From contig CAVUES010000012.1 of the NCBI GenBank assembly GCA_963740555.1, forward strand, positions 1 to 64,000: a stretch of 64,000 nucleotides of DNA. Reading direction: 5' to 3'. This document shows positions 48,041 to 57,251 of this stretch, one piece after another. Source of the DNA: Mayfieldus sp963740555 (GTDB lineage Bacteria > Actinomycetota > Thermoleophilia > Solirubrobacterales > 70-9). The notes under the pieces were generated by a model. The model made no database searches and was not told where the DNA came from. It worked only from the letters and a program-made list of their open reading frames with translations. How positions within the stretch are numbered: position 1 is the first letter of the stretch; the number at the start of each line of letters is the position of its first letter. The translations under genes and the position numbers were made by a program.

Positions 48041-48952
48041 TTGGAGCCGACCCTCTCCTACTGCGTTGTGAACACGAACGGCCGCGACTTCCTGCTCGCC
48101 TGCCTGGAGGCGATCGAGCGCACCGCGCCGGCCGGCCTCGAGCGCGAGGTCCTGGTGCTCGACAACGCCTCCGACGACGGCTCGGCGGACGCGGTGCGGG
48201 AGCTCGGCCAGGATATCCGCCTGATCGAGCTCGATCGCCGGGCCGGCAAGGCCGCCAACGACTCGGCGCTGTTGCGCGAGGCTCGCGGCCGTTGCTGCCT
48301 GCTGCTGAACGAGGACTCCGAGCTTCGCCCCGGGGCGGTCGAGGCGCTGGTCGAGGCGCTCGAAGCCGACCCAGGGGCGGCCGCGGCGGGGGCCCAGTTG
48401 CTCGACTCCGACGGTAACGAGGTGCCGTGCGCGTGGCGATTCCCCGGTGTCGGCACGGCTCTCGCCGGCGCCCTGTTCCTGCACCGCTGGCTGACCGTGC
48501 AGAGCAAGGGCGGCCGCACCAAGTCGGTCGACTGGGTTCAGTCGAGCGCCATGCTGGTCCGCCGCGAGGGGGCCGAGCGCGTCGGCTACCTGGACCCCGA
48601 CTTCTTCGTCTACTACGACGAGTGCGACCTCTGCAAGCGGTTGGCCGACGCCGGATGGCGAACCCTCTACGTGCCGGGCGCCCGCGCCGTCCACCACGAC
48701 CAGCTGGCGACCGACCTCGGCGCCGGGCTGCCCCGCATCGTCGAGTTTCATCGCAACCGCGACCTCTACATGCGAAAGCACGGCTCGGCGGCGGCGGCGC
48801 TGACTGTACGGGTGCTCACCGCCTGGGCGTATGGCCTGCGTGCGCTGGTGTCGCTGATCCTCCCCGGCCAGCCGGCGGGGGTCTATCTGGCCCACGCGCG
48901 CCAGGCGCTGCGCCCGGGTCGCGGCGAGAGCCTGCGGGATCGGGCAACCTAG
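48041..48952 (+). CDS. Family 2 glycosyltransferase (rhamnosyltransferase-like)
   Basis: Protein of 303 aa of the GT-A fold: LVLDNASDDGSADAVREL for nucleotide binding, the acidic motif LLLNEDSELRPG, and VDWVQSSAMLVRREGAERVGYLDPDFFVYYDECDLCKRL, typical of rhamnosyltransferase-type GT2 proteins. A C-terminal amphipathic or membrane-facing region follows. It is the only plus-strand gene of the locus. TTG at 48041 is the likely start. Its TAG stop shares CTAG with the opposite-strand stop of the flippase gene. Confidence 0.9.
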   Translation: MEPTLSYCVVNTNGRDFLLACLEAIERTAPAGLEREVLVLDNASDDGSADAVRELGQDIRLIELDRRAGKAANDSALLREARGRCCLLLNEDSELRPGAVEALVEALEADPGAAAAGAQLLDSDGNEVPCAWRFPGVGTALAGALFLHRWLTVQSKGGRTKSVDWVQSSAMLVRREGAERVGYLDPDFFVYYDECDLCKRLADAGWRTLYVPGARAVHHDQLATDLGAGLPRIVEFHRNRDLYMRKHGSAAAALTVRVLTAWAYGLRALVSLILPGQPAGVYLAHARQALRPGRGESLRDRAT

Positions 48953-50493
48953 CGCAGCGTGTCCTCGTCGGCCGCCTCGGCCTCGTAGACCTCCGGGATC
49001 GCCGCGGCCGGCGCCGCCGGAGCGGCGGCGCGCAGCTCTCCCACGCGCGCCGCCAGCTCGCGCGGCCGGAAGAGAATCGAGAGCGTGCGGCGCTCGGCGG
49101 GGGTGAAGAAGCCGGTGACCACTAGCAGCGCCGGAAAGGCGAGCCAGAGCAGCAGCCGGCCCGCGAATCCGGCCGCGCCCGAGGTCGGCATCCACAGCTC
49201 TCCGAGACAGACCAGGACAGCGGAGGCAAGGACGATCCGCAGCAGCCGTCCCCATTCGTAGGGCACCGCGAAGAGGCGCTGGGTGAACGCGTACATCAGC
49301 ACCAGCACGACGACGTAGGACGCGACCAGCGCCAGGCCGGCTCCGACGATCCCCAGCGGCGGCACCAGGGCGAGGTTGAGGGCGACGTTGGCGACGGTGG
49401 CCGCCCCGGTGGCGGGGAAGTTGAACCCGGTTCGCCCGCTTCGCCCCAGGATCACCACGAGCACCATGTAGAGGGCATAGAGGGTGACGCCGGTGGAGAT
49501 CAGGCCGATCGCCTTGTAGGAGCCGAAGAAGTCCGGAGCGGCCAGCGCTCTGACGATCCAGCGCGAGAGCAGCCACATCCCGGTGACCATGAAGGTGCAG
49601 CCGGCGACGAACCAGGTGACGATCAACGCGTAGGCCCTGCGCGCCTCGTCGTCGTCGCGAATCGAGTAGGCGAGCGGCGGCCAGGCAAGCTGGAAGCCGC
49701 GCACCAGCACGTTCACCGCCTGCGCGAACTTGACCGCCAGCGAGTAGAGGCCCGCCTCGGCGAGGCCCGCGTAGCGGACCAGGATCAGGCGATCGATGAA
49801 GTTGAGCGAGTACAGCGACAGCTCGGCGGGCATGGTCGGAAATCCGAATCGCATCAGGCGGCCGAGCAGCGGGCGGTCGACGCGCAGGGACAGACGGCGG
49901 CGATGGACGGCAATCAAGCCGAGCACGAAGGCCGCGCCGGTCGCATAGCTGCCGATCAGCAGGCCACGAGCGCCCTCGTCATAGCCAACCACGAGGACCA
50001 CGGTGACCGGGATCGTGAGCATCACGTTGGCGATCGTGGTCGTGAAGTAGGCGCGGGCGCGCTCCTCGAGCCGGAACAGGGTGAGCAGAAACTCGAACAG
50101 CGTCAGCACCCAGAGGCCGCCGATCGCGATCCGCACCAGACCGGGATCGTGGGTTTTGAGCAGCGCGTCGGAGATCGGGCCGGCGAAGGGCAGGGCGATG
50201 ATCGCCCCGGCGGTAGCGGCCCAGAACAAGGTCGCGAAGGAGGTGGAGACGACGCGCCCGGCGTCCTCGTCCGCCTGATAGTAGAAGCGCAGCAGCGCCT
50301 CGATCGCCCCCAGACGGACCACGATGCTCGCCGAGACCACGGCCGCGAACAGGACCTCGGCGGCGCCGTAGTCGGCGGGGGTCAGGTAGCGCGTGTAGAC
50401 GGGCAGCAGGGCAACCGCGATCAGCTTCGAGAGGACGCTCGACGCCGTGTACGCGGCGCCCGTCGTGGCGAGGCGGCGAAGGTACTGGGACAT
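48949..50493 (-). CDS. Wzx-type polysaccharide flippase
   Basis: Integral membrane protein of 514 aa with about 14 hydrophobic segments and the oligosaccharide flippase opening TTGAAYTASSVLSKLIAVAL followed by LLPVYTRYLTPADYGAAEVL. It should move lipid-linked repeat units across the inner membrane. The C-terminal 40 residues are hydrophilic and Ala/Glu-rich. ATG at 50493 is preceded by GGGAG, which overlaps the stop of a 20-codon leader ORF. Confidence 0.93.
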   Translation of the reverse strand: MSQYLRRLATTGAAYTASSVLSKLIAVALLPVYTRYLTPADYGAAEVLFAAVVSASIVVRLGAIEALLRFYYQADEDAGRVVSTSFATLFWAATAGAIIALPFAGPISDALLKTHDPGLVRIAIGGLWVLTLFEFLLTLFRLEERARAYFTTTIANVMLTIPVTVVLVVGYDEGARGLLIGSYATGAAFVLGLIAVHRRRLSLRVDRPLLGRLMRFGFPTMPAELSLYSLNFIDRLILVRYAGLAEAGLYSLAVKFAQAVNVLVRGFQLAWPPLAYSIRDDDEARRAYALIVTWFVAGCTFMVTGMWLLSRWIVRALAAPDFFGSYKAIGLISTGVTLYALYMVLVVILGRSGRTGFNFPATGAATVANVALNLALVPPLGIVGAGLALVASYVVVLVLMYAFTQRLFAVPYEWGRLLRIVLASAVLVCLGELWMPTSGAAGFAGRLLLWLAFPALLVVTGFFTPAERRTLSILFRPRELAARVGELRAAAPAAPAAAIPEVYEAEAADEDTLR

Positions 50494-50499
50494 CGCTCC

Positions 50500-50562
50500 C
50501 TAGATGATTGATTCCATGGCCGCGCGTCTCATCCGGGTGCGCGGGGTCGTGGGATCACTCAT
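50500..50562 (-). CDS. 20-codon leader ORF upstream of flippase (MSDPTTP family, copy 2)
   Basis: Short ORF encoding MSDPTTPRTRMRRAAMESII. Its ATG directly follows the TAG stop of the O-antigen-ligase-like gene, and its own stop is six bases before the flippase ATG. The DNA TAGATGAGTGAYCCCACGAC (Y = C or T) is shared with copy 1 at 48015. The identical length and position of the two suggest a duplicated regulatory or coupling element; it could also be a relic of a duplicated gene start. Confidence 0.45.
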   Translation of the reverse strand: MSDPTTPRTRMRRAAMESII

Positions 50563-52263
50563 CTAAGCCGGTGCCCGAGCGGCGGAAGCCGAGGGTGCCG
50601 GCCGGTGTGAATTCGCCGCGGCCTCTTGCGACGCCGGCCGGCCGGTGACTGCGAGCGATCCCCCGATCGAGAGCAGCACCCAGGTGAGGGGGTCCTCGAG
50701 GAAGCCGGCGTAGGCCATGGTGTGGGCGATAAGGGCGAGGAAGCAGGCGAAGATGGCCGCGCGCGCCGCAATCCCAACCCCCTGCCCGGCTGCGGGTCCT
50801 GTCACGCCTTCGAGCCCGCCCGCCACACCACCCGCAGAGGGGGGTGATCGCAAGCCCGGCATCAAGCCCCTCATCCCCCCTAAAAGGGTGGCAAAGGCGA
50901 CGACGAGCAGGGCGAGGTAGGCGGCGACGCCGATCAGGCCCTGCTCGGCGGCTACCGTGACCGGCTCGGTGTGCGAGACGCTGAGTTGTCCGCTGCCGCC
51001 CGTGCGGTGCTTCTGGTAGGCGACGGAGAAAGAGCCGGAGCCGTATCCCCAGAGCGGCCGGTCGCCGAACAGCGCCAGCCCCTCGCTGACCAGGTTGGCG
51101 CGGCCGCTGGTGTCCTGGTTGAGCTTGTGCTCGGTCGAGAGGTTGATCTTCAGCGAGCCTCCGGCGGCGAACACGAAGGCGACGGCGACGATCGCCGCGC
51201 CCGCGCAGGTGGCAAGCGTCCAGCGGGTGCTCCAGCGCAGAGCTGCCAGCGCGGCGAGCCCGACCAGCAGGGCCACGAAACTCGACTGCGAAAAGGTCGT
51301 TATCAGGCCCATCCACAACGCCGCGACGAGGGCGCCGAGCCAGAGCAGCAAGCGCGTGTTGCGCACCCACAGCAGCACGGTGACGATCGCCGTGATGGTG
51401 AGCGCCAGGTAGCGCCCGTAGACGTTGGGATCCCAGAACAGGGAGTTGACCCGGAAGTAGGTGTGAAAGTCGTTCGACTGGATCACCTCGGAATTCCAGA
51501 TCAGGTGGCGCGCCGCGTATTCCCAGAAGCCGAAGACGACGAAAACGAGCGCCTCCGAGGCTACGACACAGAGGCTCCAGACGAGCAGGCGGCGGTCCCA
51601 GGACAGACCGGCCAGCAGCGTGAAGGCGAGGGCGAATGGAACGTAGAAGAAGGCGGCGTTCTGGAGGGCGCGGGAGAAGTCCTCGGAGTAGACGGACTGG
51701 AGTGCGTAGAGGACGAGGACGGCCGCGAGGACCATGGGGAGAAGCGTCATACGCGTGGCTGCGGGTCCTGTCGTGGCGGCAGCCCAAGTGCACAGCCGCG
51801 TCCGCGGCCTGCGCGCGGCGGGGCTCCCCGCCGCCAGCCGCGCGGAAGAGGCCGCACGATGCTCCTCCCACTGTCTCCAGACCAGCGACAGCACTCCGCC
51901 CGCGATCACCAGGTAGAGGGGGATGAGGAGATTGGCCTCCTGGCCGCCTGCATGGATCGGGATTCGGAAGGGGACCGCGGCGATCACCGCCAGCGGCAGC
52001 AGGATCGGGCGGCGGCGGAACAGCAACGTGAGGGTCGCGACCGCAATCACCGCGACGACGCCGAGCGCCGCGAAGCGGGCCACGTGGTGGCGAAGGTCCG
52101 TGATCTCGGCCGAGTGCCACTGATCACCGAGGATCAGGACCGGAATCAGCGCCAGGGCAACCAGCATCGCCGCCGAGCGGCGCCGGGAGGGCTCCCAGAC
52201 CATCGCCGTGGCGGCCGCAAAGACGGCGACGAATAGGCCAGCCCCCGCGAGGACGTCGCCCAT
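50563..52263 (-). CDS. O-antigen ligase-like membrane protein (Wzy/WaaL family)
   Basis: Polytopic protein of 566 aa with at least eleven hydrophobic segments. The large extracytoplasmic loop and the motif FSQSSFVALLVGLAALA, then GYGSGSF and SHTEPVTVAAEQGLIGVAAYL, match the Wzy_C/O-antigen ligase domain (histidine in the SHT position). It polymerises or ligates lipid-linked repeat units. A Pro/Arg-rich insertion (about residues 148-175) and a Gly-rich loop near 480-510 are unusual. Start ATG at 52263 shares one base with the preceding stop. Confidence 0.85.
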   Translation of the reverse strand: MGDVLAGAGLFVAVFAAATAMVWEPSRRRSAAMLVALALIPVLILGDQWHSAEITDLRHHVARFAALGVVAVIAVATLTLLFRRRPILLPLAVIAAVPFRIPIHAGGQEANLLIPLYLVIAGGVLSLVWRQWEEHRAASSARLAAGSPAARRPRTRLCTWAAATTGPAATRMTLLPMVLAAVLVLYALQSVYSEDFSRALQNAAFFYVPFALAFTLLAGLSWDRRLLVWSLCVVASEALVFVVFGFWEYAARHLIWNSEVIQSNDFHTYFRVNSLFWDPNVYGRYLALTITAIVTVLLWVRNTRLLLWLGALVAALWMGLITTFSQSSFVALLVGLAALAALRWSTRWTLATCAGAAIVAVAFVFAAGGSLKINLSTEHKLNQDTSGRANLVSEGLALFGDRPLWGYGSGSFSVAYQKHRTGGSGQLSVSHTEPVTVAAEQGLIGVAAYLALLVVAFATLLGGMRGLMPGLRSPPSAGGVAGGLEGVTGPAAGQGVGIAARAAIFACFLALIAHTMAYAGFLEDPLTWVLLSIGGSLAVTGRPASQEAAANSHRPAPSASAARAPA

Positions 52264-52802
52264 CAGCCGCCGGGCCCGGATTTGGACACTTGCTGCAGCG
52301 TGTGCAGCCTGATCCGGCCCCCGGGAACCAACGTGCGGTCCTCGCCGAGCAACTTGACGCGCAGGCGGTAGGGCCCGGTCGGTGCGGGTCGGCCCCGGTC
52401 CGTACGGCCGTTCCAACGAACCGCGAGCACCTTGTAGGACGGGAGCCGGGCGCCGGGCTGCAGCCTTTCCAGAACCCGGTTGCGGGCGCTCAAGACCTTG
52501 ACCGTGAACGTCTTTACGGCGTCGTCGTCGCGATTGATGATCTGGACTGTGCCGTGATCGGAGCGGGTGAGCCGGAACCGGATCCGCGCCAGATCGGCGT
52601 GACCGTCCCCGTTGGGCGTGATCACCGTCTGCCCATTGATCAGTGGCTGGATCGTCACCTTGTCGAGGATCAGCGGCTGCCGTTTGAGCCTCTGCGCGGC
52701 GGCGAACGCGGCGATGGTTGCCACGACGAGCACGGCGAAGATCGCCGGCGCAAGGACCCGATTCCCCATCAGGCGTGGTGACTGCTCACGATCGGGCGGC
52801 AC
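52263..52802 (-). CDS. Membrane-anchored protein with FlgD/Ig-like domain
   Basis: Protein of 179 aa with one N-terminal membrane segment (VLAPAIFAVLVVATIAAFAAA) and a beta-rich external domain: ITPNGDGHADLARIRFRL and VRWNGRTDRGRPAPTGPYRLRV, the FlgD-Ig/gliding-motility C-terminal pattern. It probably has a structural or accessory role in surface polysaccharide export. TGATG coupling to the ligase gene is visible. No enzymatic motif. Confidence 0.72.
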   Translation of the reverse strand: MPPDREQSPRLMGNRVLAPAIFAVLVVATIAAFAAAQRLKRQPLILDKVTIQPLINGQTVITPNGDGHADLARIRFRLTRSDHGTVQIINRDDDAVKTFTVKVLSARNRVLERLQPGARLPSYKVLAVRWNGRTDRGRPAPTGPYRLRVKLLGEDRTLVPGGRIRLHTLQQVSKSGPGG

Positions 52803-52836
52803 GACCGGCCAGATTACTTGCGCACAGGCCCCGGGA

Positions 52837-53631
52837 TTAGGCGCCGAGGTTCGCCTTGTCCTGGCCGACGACCACGGACACCATCGCCCCGGCGGAGTCG
52901 CTCTTGATCTCAGGCGTCATCAAGCGCACCTTCTTGATCCCCAGGCCCTTGGCCACCTTCGCCGCCTCGGGCTCGTGCCCGCGGGTGAACATGACCACGC
53001 TCTCGGTGAAGCTGTTGCGGCTGTTGGTCACCACGCCGACCCGGAACCCCGCACCCTCGAGCTTGTTGCCGACGGTGCCGGCGAGCCCCTGGACGGGTGG
53101 ATTGGTCCCATTGAGCACGGCGACCTCGACCTGGCTCGGCTTCACGACGCCGCTCTTCTGACCCTTGTCGTTGCCGTTCCCGCCAAGCAGCTGGGTCGCC
53201 CCCGCCGCCACGGCGAAGCCGAGCACGATCACGGCGCCGACTGCGACCGCGAGATAGCGCGCCTCCGGCATTCGGCGCCCGCCGGTCCGGCTGAAGGCCT
53301 CGCGAAGGCGCTCCATCCGCGTTTGCGCCGGGAGACCGGCCTCGCGCCTTTGGCGGCGCTGCTCCCGCTTCGTGGTCGCTTGTTGCTCGGCGGCCGACGC
53401 CTCCTCACGGCGGCGGCGCTCCTCCTCGACCTTTCGAATCTCCTCGGCGCGCTCGGCGGCCAGATCGGAGGTCGCCTCGACGCCCTCGGCGTCGCGCTCC
53501 GGAGCGCGACCCGCCCAGTCGCGCAGGCGACGCACGTCGCGAGCCTGTGAGAAGTACAGAAGCGACAGGACCGCCAAGCCCACGAAAGCGCCCAGCCCGG
53601 CGATGGCCCCGATTTCCTTGATCAACTCCAC
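52837..53631 (-). CDS. LytR C-terminal domain membrane protein
   Basis: Protein of 264 aa. It has an N-terminal membrane segment (IAGLGAFVGLAVLSLLYF), a highly charged coiled-coil-like region (about 45-115, rich in Glu/Arg/Lys), a second membrane segment (YLAVAVGAVIVLGFAVAAGA) and a C-terminal LytR_C domain (VEVAVLNGTNPPVQGLAGTV). The domain occurs with LytR-CpsA-Psr proteins that attach glycopolymers to the wall, but no LCP catalytic domain is present. ATG at 53631. Confidence 0.8.
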   Translation of the reverse strand: MELIKEIGAIAGLGAFVGLAVLSLLYFSQARDVRRLRDWAGRAPERDAEGVEATSDLAAERAEEIRKVEEERRRREEASAAEQQATTKREQRRQRREAGLPAQTRMERLREAFSRTGGRRMPEARYLAVAVGAVIVLGFAVAAGATQLLGGNGNDKGQKSGVVKPSQVEVAVLNGTNPPVQGLAGTVGNKLEGAGFRVGVVTNSRNSFTESVVMFTRGHEPEAAKVAKGLGIKKVRLMTPEIKSDSAGAMVSVVVGQDKANLGA

Positions 53632-53649
53632 GGCAGCGAGCCGCGGAGG

Positions 53650-55542
53650 CTACTTGTCGTAGACGACCGCCGCCTCGCCCCCGCCCGACTGCGTGACCAG
53701 CGAGACGATCTGCTCGGCCAGGTGGGACTCGTCGCCGGCAAGCACCAGCTGCTCCATGTGATCCAGCGTCGAAACCACCCACTCGGTGTCAAGCGGCACA
53801 TCCCGCACCGCGCGCAGAATGCGCTTCGCCGCGGTCGGCTGGGGTCGCTCGCTCTCCCCGAACAGCTCCTCGTGAAGCTTCTCGCCCGGGCGGATGCCGA
53901 CGAACTCGATCGCGATGTCGATCTCTGGCTCGTACCCGGCCAGCCGGATCATGTTGTGGGCAAGGTCCTCGATCCGAACCGGCTCGCCCATGTCGAGGAC
54001 GAACACCTCGCCCTTGCCGGCGCCGATGTCCCCGGCCCGGATCACCAGCTGCACGGCCTCGGGGATGGTCATGAAGTAACGCGTCATCTCAGGGTGCGTA
54101 ACGGTGACCGGGCCACCGCGCTCGATCTGGCGGCGGAAGATCGGCACGACGCTTCCCGAGGAGGCGAGGACGTTGCCGAAGCGCACGCTCACGAAACGGG
54201 TATGGGGATGCTTCTGGCCCGCCACCTCGACGATCCACTCGGCCATCGCCTTCGAGGCCCCCATCACCGTCTTCGGGTTCACGGCCTTGTCAGTGGAGAC
54301 GAGAACGAAGCGCTCGACGTCGGAGGCGGCCGCGGTCTCGGCCGTGATCCGGGTCGCGATCGCGTTGTTGCGGATCGCCTCCAGCGGATTCGCCTCCATC
54401 AACGGCACGTGCTTGTAGGCGGCAGCGTGAAAGACGACCTCGGGCTTGAAGCGCTGCATCACCTCGAGCATCCGCGCCGGCTCGCGGCAGTCGGCGAGCA
54501 CCGACTCGACATTGGTGAAATGGCGCTCGTCGACCATCTCGCGGTCGATCGCGAACAGGTTGCTCTCCGACTGGTCGAGCATCACCATCAGGCGCGGATG
54601 CACGCGGGCGATCTGCCGGCAGAGCTCGGAGCCAATCGAGCCACCGGCGCCGGTGACCAGCACCTTTCGGTCCTCCAGATAGGCACCGACGGTGTCGAGC
54701 TCGACGTGGACCGGATCGCGGCCGAGCACGTCCTCCACCTGAACCTCGCGCAGCTGCCTGGTCAGCTGCACGCCGCCGCGCAGCAGCTCGAACACAGTGG
54801 GAAGGGTGCGCACCGCGATCTCGCGCTCCCGGCAGGCGGCCACGACCTGGGCTCGCAGCGTTCCGGGCGCCGAGGGGATCGCGATCACGACCTCGTCGGG
54901 CTCGGTCTCGTCGAGGATCTTGCCGATCTCGGCCGTGGACCCGAGGACCTTCAGGCCCAGCATCCGCATCCCCCGCTTTCTGGGGTCGTCGTCGACGAAG
55001 CCGATCGCCACCGAGCCGAGGTTCGGGTTCAGCTGCAGCTCGCGGACGACCATCTGCCCGCCCGAGCCGGCACCGACCACAAGCACGTCGCGACCGCGCG
55101 AGATGCGGGCGCCTCGCCCCGGACGCTCGACCACCAGGCGGACCAGCAGCCGCGCCCCGGCGACCAGCATCAGCGTGAACATGAAGTCCATGACGGCGAC
55201 CGAGCGCGGCAGGTTGTTGTCGAACGGCTTCGCGACCGTGAACACGAAGATCAGGATCAGGCTCGACACCGCCACCGCGCGGACGATGCCGGCGAAGTCG
55301 CGCAGCCCCACGTAGCGCCACCACTTCTGGTAGAGGCCGAAGGCAGCGAAGACCATCACCTTCCCGATCGCGACGAAGGCGACCGACTGCAGGAACAGCG
55401 TCCAGTAGCGATCCGGGATGCCGTGGGCCTCATCGAGGAAGCGGAGCCGGAAGGCGAGCAGGAACGCGAGCGCGCAGAGCGCCACGTCGGCCAGTATCTG
55501 GAGCGTGCGGCCCCGGTAGACAGGGTGGTTCAAGCGCCGCAT
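53650..55542 (-). CDS. CapD/FlaA1-type polysaccharide biosynthesis protein (nucleotide-sugar 4,6-dehydratase/epimerase)
   Basis: Protein of 630 aa: four N-terminal membrane segments (about 10-125), a CoA-binding-like Rossmann domain (LVVGAGSGGQMVVRELQLN) and an extended SDR domain with VTGAGGSIGSELCRQ, AAYKHVPLMEANP, STDKAVNPKTVMGASK (replacing YxxxK by MxxxK, as is usual for large membrane CapD/WbpM forms) and GIRPGEKLHEELF. It makes a deoxy-amino sugar precursor such as a UDP-4-keto-6-deoxy sugar. ATG at 55542 gives the expected N terminus; a longer reading is not conserved. Confidence 0.92.
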   Translation of the reverse strand: MRRLNHPVYRGRTLQILADVALCALAFLLAFRLRFLDEAHGIPDRYWTLFLQSVAFVAIGKVMVFAAFGLYQKWWRYVGLRDFAGIVRAVAVSSLILIFVFTVAKPFDNNLPRSVAVMDFMFTLMLVAGARLLVRLVVERPGRGARISRGRDVLVVGAGSGGQMVVRELQLNPNLGSVAIGFVDDDPRKRGMRMLGLKVLGSTAEIGKILDETEPDEVVIAIPSAPGTLRAQVVAACREREIAVRTLPTVFELLRGGVQLTRQLREVQVEDVLGRDPVHVELDTVGAYLEDRKVLVTGAGGSIGSELCRQIARVHPRLMVMLDQSESNLFAIDREMVDERHFTNVESVLADCREPARMLEVMQRFKPEVVFHAAAYKHVPLMEANPLEAIRNNAIATRITAETAAASDVERFVLVSTDKAVNPKTVMGASKAMAEWIVEVAGQKHPHTRFVSVRFGNVLASSGSVVPIFRRQIERGGPVTVTHPEMTRYFMTIPEAVQLVIRAGDIGAGKGEVFVLDMGEPVRIEDLAHNMIRLAGYEPEIDIAIEFVGIRPGEKLHEELFGESERPQPTAAKRILRAVRDVPLDTEWVVSTLDHMEQLVLAGDESHLAEQIVSLVTQSGGGEAAVVYDK

Positions 55543-55638
55543 GTGACTGGCCGAGTGTAGAGGGCGGCGCGGGAGTCGAGAAGGCCGCGAGGGGGTGCGG
55601 CAAGGAACCTGCCGTAGCATGTAGCGCCCTTCGGCAGC

Positions 55639-56325
55639 ATGACTGACCTCGCACTCCATGCGGGCCCGGCGGCAAGTCTGAGCGGGCCCATCGTTGACTT
55701 CTGCGTCAACCTGATCGACGACGCCGGCCTGGCCGGCGTGTTCGTGCTGATGCTCGCGGGCAGCGCCTGCATTCCGATCCCCAGCGAGGCGGTGATGATG
55801 TTCGGGGGCTTCACCGTCTCGAACGGTCACCACTCCCTGATCGCGATCATCCTCGCCGGGTTCGCCGGCAACGTGGTCGGCTCGTGGATCGCCTACGCGG
55901 CGGGGTACTACGGGCGAATCGACCTGCTGGAGCGCAACCGCCTGATCCATCTCAGCCCGGCTCGCCTCGCTTGGGTTGACCGCTGGTTCGCGCGTCATGG
56001 CGACGCCGCGGTCGTCTGGACCCGCATGATGCCGGTCGTTCGGGCGTTCATCTCGCTGCCCGCCGGGATGGCGAAGATGCCGTTCTGGCGCTTCACCTGG
56101 CTCACCGCGCTCGGCTCGCTGCCCTGGGTCGCCGGCCTGGCGATCCTCGGAAATGCCGTCGGCGACAACTGGGACCAGTGGCGCAATCACCTCCAATACG
56201 CCGACTACGCGGTGGTCGCCTTCCTCGTCGGCCTCGGCGCCTATCTGCTGATCAAGCGCCGGCGCGGGGGCGGACCGGGCGAAGAGGAGCCCGAGCCCGA
56301 ACCAGCGGGCGCGAGCGGCAGTTGA
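55639..56325 (+). CDS. DedA-family membrane protein
   Basis: Protein of 228 aa with several hydrophobic segments and the DedA/SNARE-associated pattern: SACIPIPSEAVMMFGGF, GNVVGSWIAYAAGYYGR, WTRMMPVVRAFISLPAGMAKM (conserved Arg-Pro region). DedA proteins are thought to act as lipid or undecaprenyl-phosphate transporters. The next gene, overlapping by TTGA, is UppP, which makes undecaprenyl phosphate; this supports a role in lipid carrier recycling. Confidence 0.92.
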   Translation: MTDLALHAGPAASLSGPIVDFCVNLIDDAGLAGVFVLMLAGSACIPIPSEAVMMFGGFTVSNGHHSLIAIILAGFAGNVVGSWIAYAAGYYGRIDLLERNRLIHLSPARLAWVDRWFARHGDAAVVWTRMMPVVRAFISLPAGMAKMPFWRFTWLTALGSLPWVAGLAILGNAVGDNWDQWRNHLQYADYAVVAFLVGLGAYLLIKRRRGGGPGEEEPEPEPAGASGS

Positions 56326-57251
56326 GCGCCGCTTCGGTAGACGGAAGGGGCCCGGCCGCGGAAGAGTCGCCCTCGGTGCCCGTGCGCCGCGCCGCCGCGC
56401 TGGGCCTGATCCAGGGACCCGCGGAGCTGCTTCCCGTCTCCAGCTCCGCGCACCTGGTCCTGGTGCCGTGGCTGGCGGGGTGGGATTGGGACGGTTTGGA
56501 CCCGGAGATGCGAAAGAGCTTCGAGGTGGCGCTGCACGCGGGTGCGGCCGCCGCGCTGCTGATCGGCCAGCGCCGCGTGATCGCCGGCGAGCTGCGCTCA
56601 TTCGACGCACGCCGGGCGGCGGTCGTGATGCTCTCCTTCGCCCCCGCGGCGCTGGTGGGGTACACGCTGGAGCGTCCGATCGAGCGCCATCTCGGGGGTC
56701 CACGGACAACCGCGGCCGGCCTGCTCGCCGGGGCGGCGGCGATGGTCGTCGCCGACCGGCGCCCGCAGCGGCGAGGCCGGGGCGAGGCAACGCCGGCCGA
56801 CGGGCTCGCCCTCGGAATCGCCCAGGCCGCGGCGCTGGCGCCCGGCGTTTCGCGCAACGGCGCCACCCTGGCCGCCGCTCGCTGGCGCTGCTTCACCCGC
56901 GAGCAGGCCAACCTGCTCTCGCGCACCGTCGCGCTGCCGATCATCGTCGGAGCGGCGCTGCTGAAGGGCGCTCGCCTCTACGCCCGTGGAACCGACCCCT
57001 CGCTGCGCAAGGCGATGCGGGTCGGCGTAGCCGCGTCGTTCGCCTCCACGCTCGCCTCCCAGGGGCTGATCCGCCAGGTCGAGCGCGACCGCGCGCTGTG
57101 GCCCTACGCGGCCTACCGCGCCGGGCTCGCCGCGCTGGTGCTGGCCCGCCTGCGGCGGACCCGTGGCCGACCGCAATCCGATCCTCATTCGACCCCAGCC
57201 CAGTCGGCCAACCGAGAGACCACCGCCAGCGAGACCGGGAGCACCCGATGA
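56322..57251 (+). CDS. uppP: Undecaprenyl-diphosphatase
   Basis: Membrane phosphatase of 309 aa. The two catalytic motifs are LGLIQGPAELLPVSSSAHL (usual form QGLTEFLPVSSSGHL) and APGVSRNGATLAAARW (usual PGVSRSGAT). It dephosphorylates undecaprenyl pyrophosphate to recycle the carrier lipid for cell wall and exopolysaccharide. The variant residues (Ala for Gly, Asn for Ser) deserve attention but the key Ser-Ser-Ser and Arg remain. TTG at 56322 overlaps the DedA stop. The C-terminal 25 residues are hydrophilic. Confidence 0.88.
   Translation: MSAASVDGRGPAAEESPSVPVRRAAALGLIQGPAELLPVSSSAHLVLVPWLAGWDWDGLDPEMRKSFEVALHAGAAAALLIGQRRVIAGELRSFDARRAAVVMLSFAPAALVGYTLERPIERHLGGPRTTAAGLLAGAAAMVVADRRPQRRGRGEATPADGLALGIAQAAALAPGVSRNGATLAAARWRCFTREQANLLSRTVALPIIVGAALLKGARLYARGTDPSLRKAMRVGVAASFASTLASQGLIRQVERDRALWPYAAYRAGLAALVLARLRRTRGRPQSDPHSTPAQSANRETTASETGSTR

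Noticed and set aside
55543..56790. Extension of the CapD-like ORF to 1046 codons
   Set aside because: The extension is antisense to dedA and uppP and has no conserved features; ATG 55542 gives a typical CapD N terminus.
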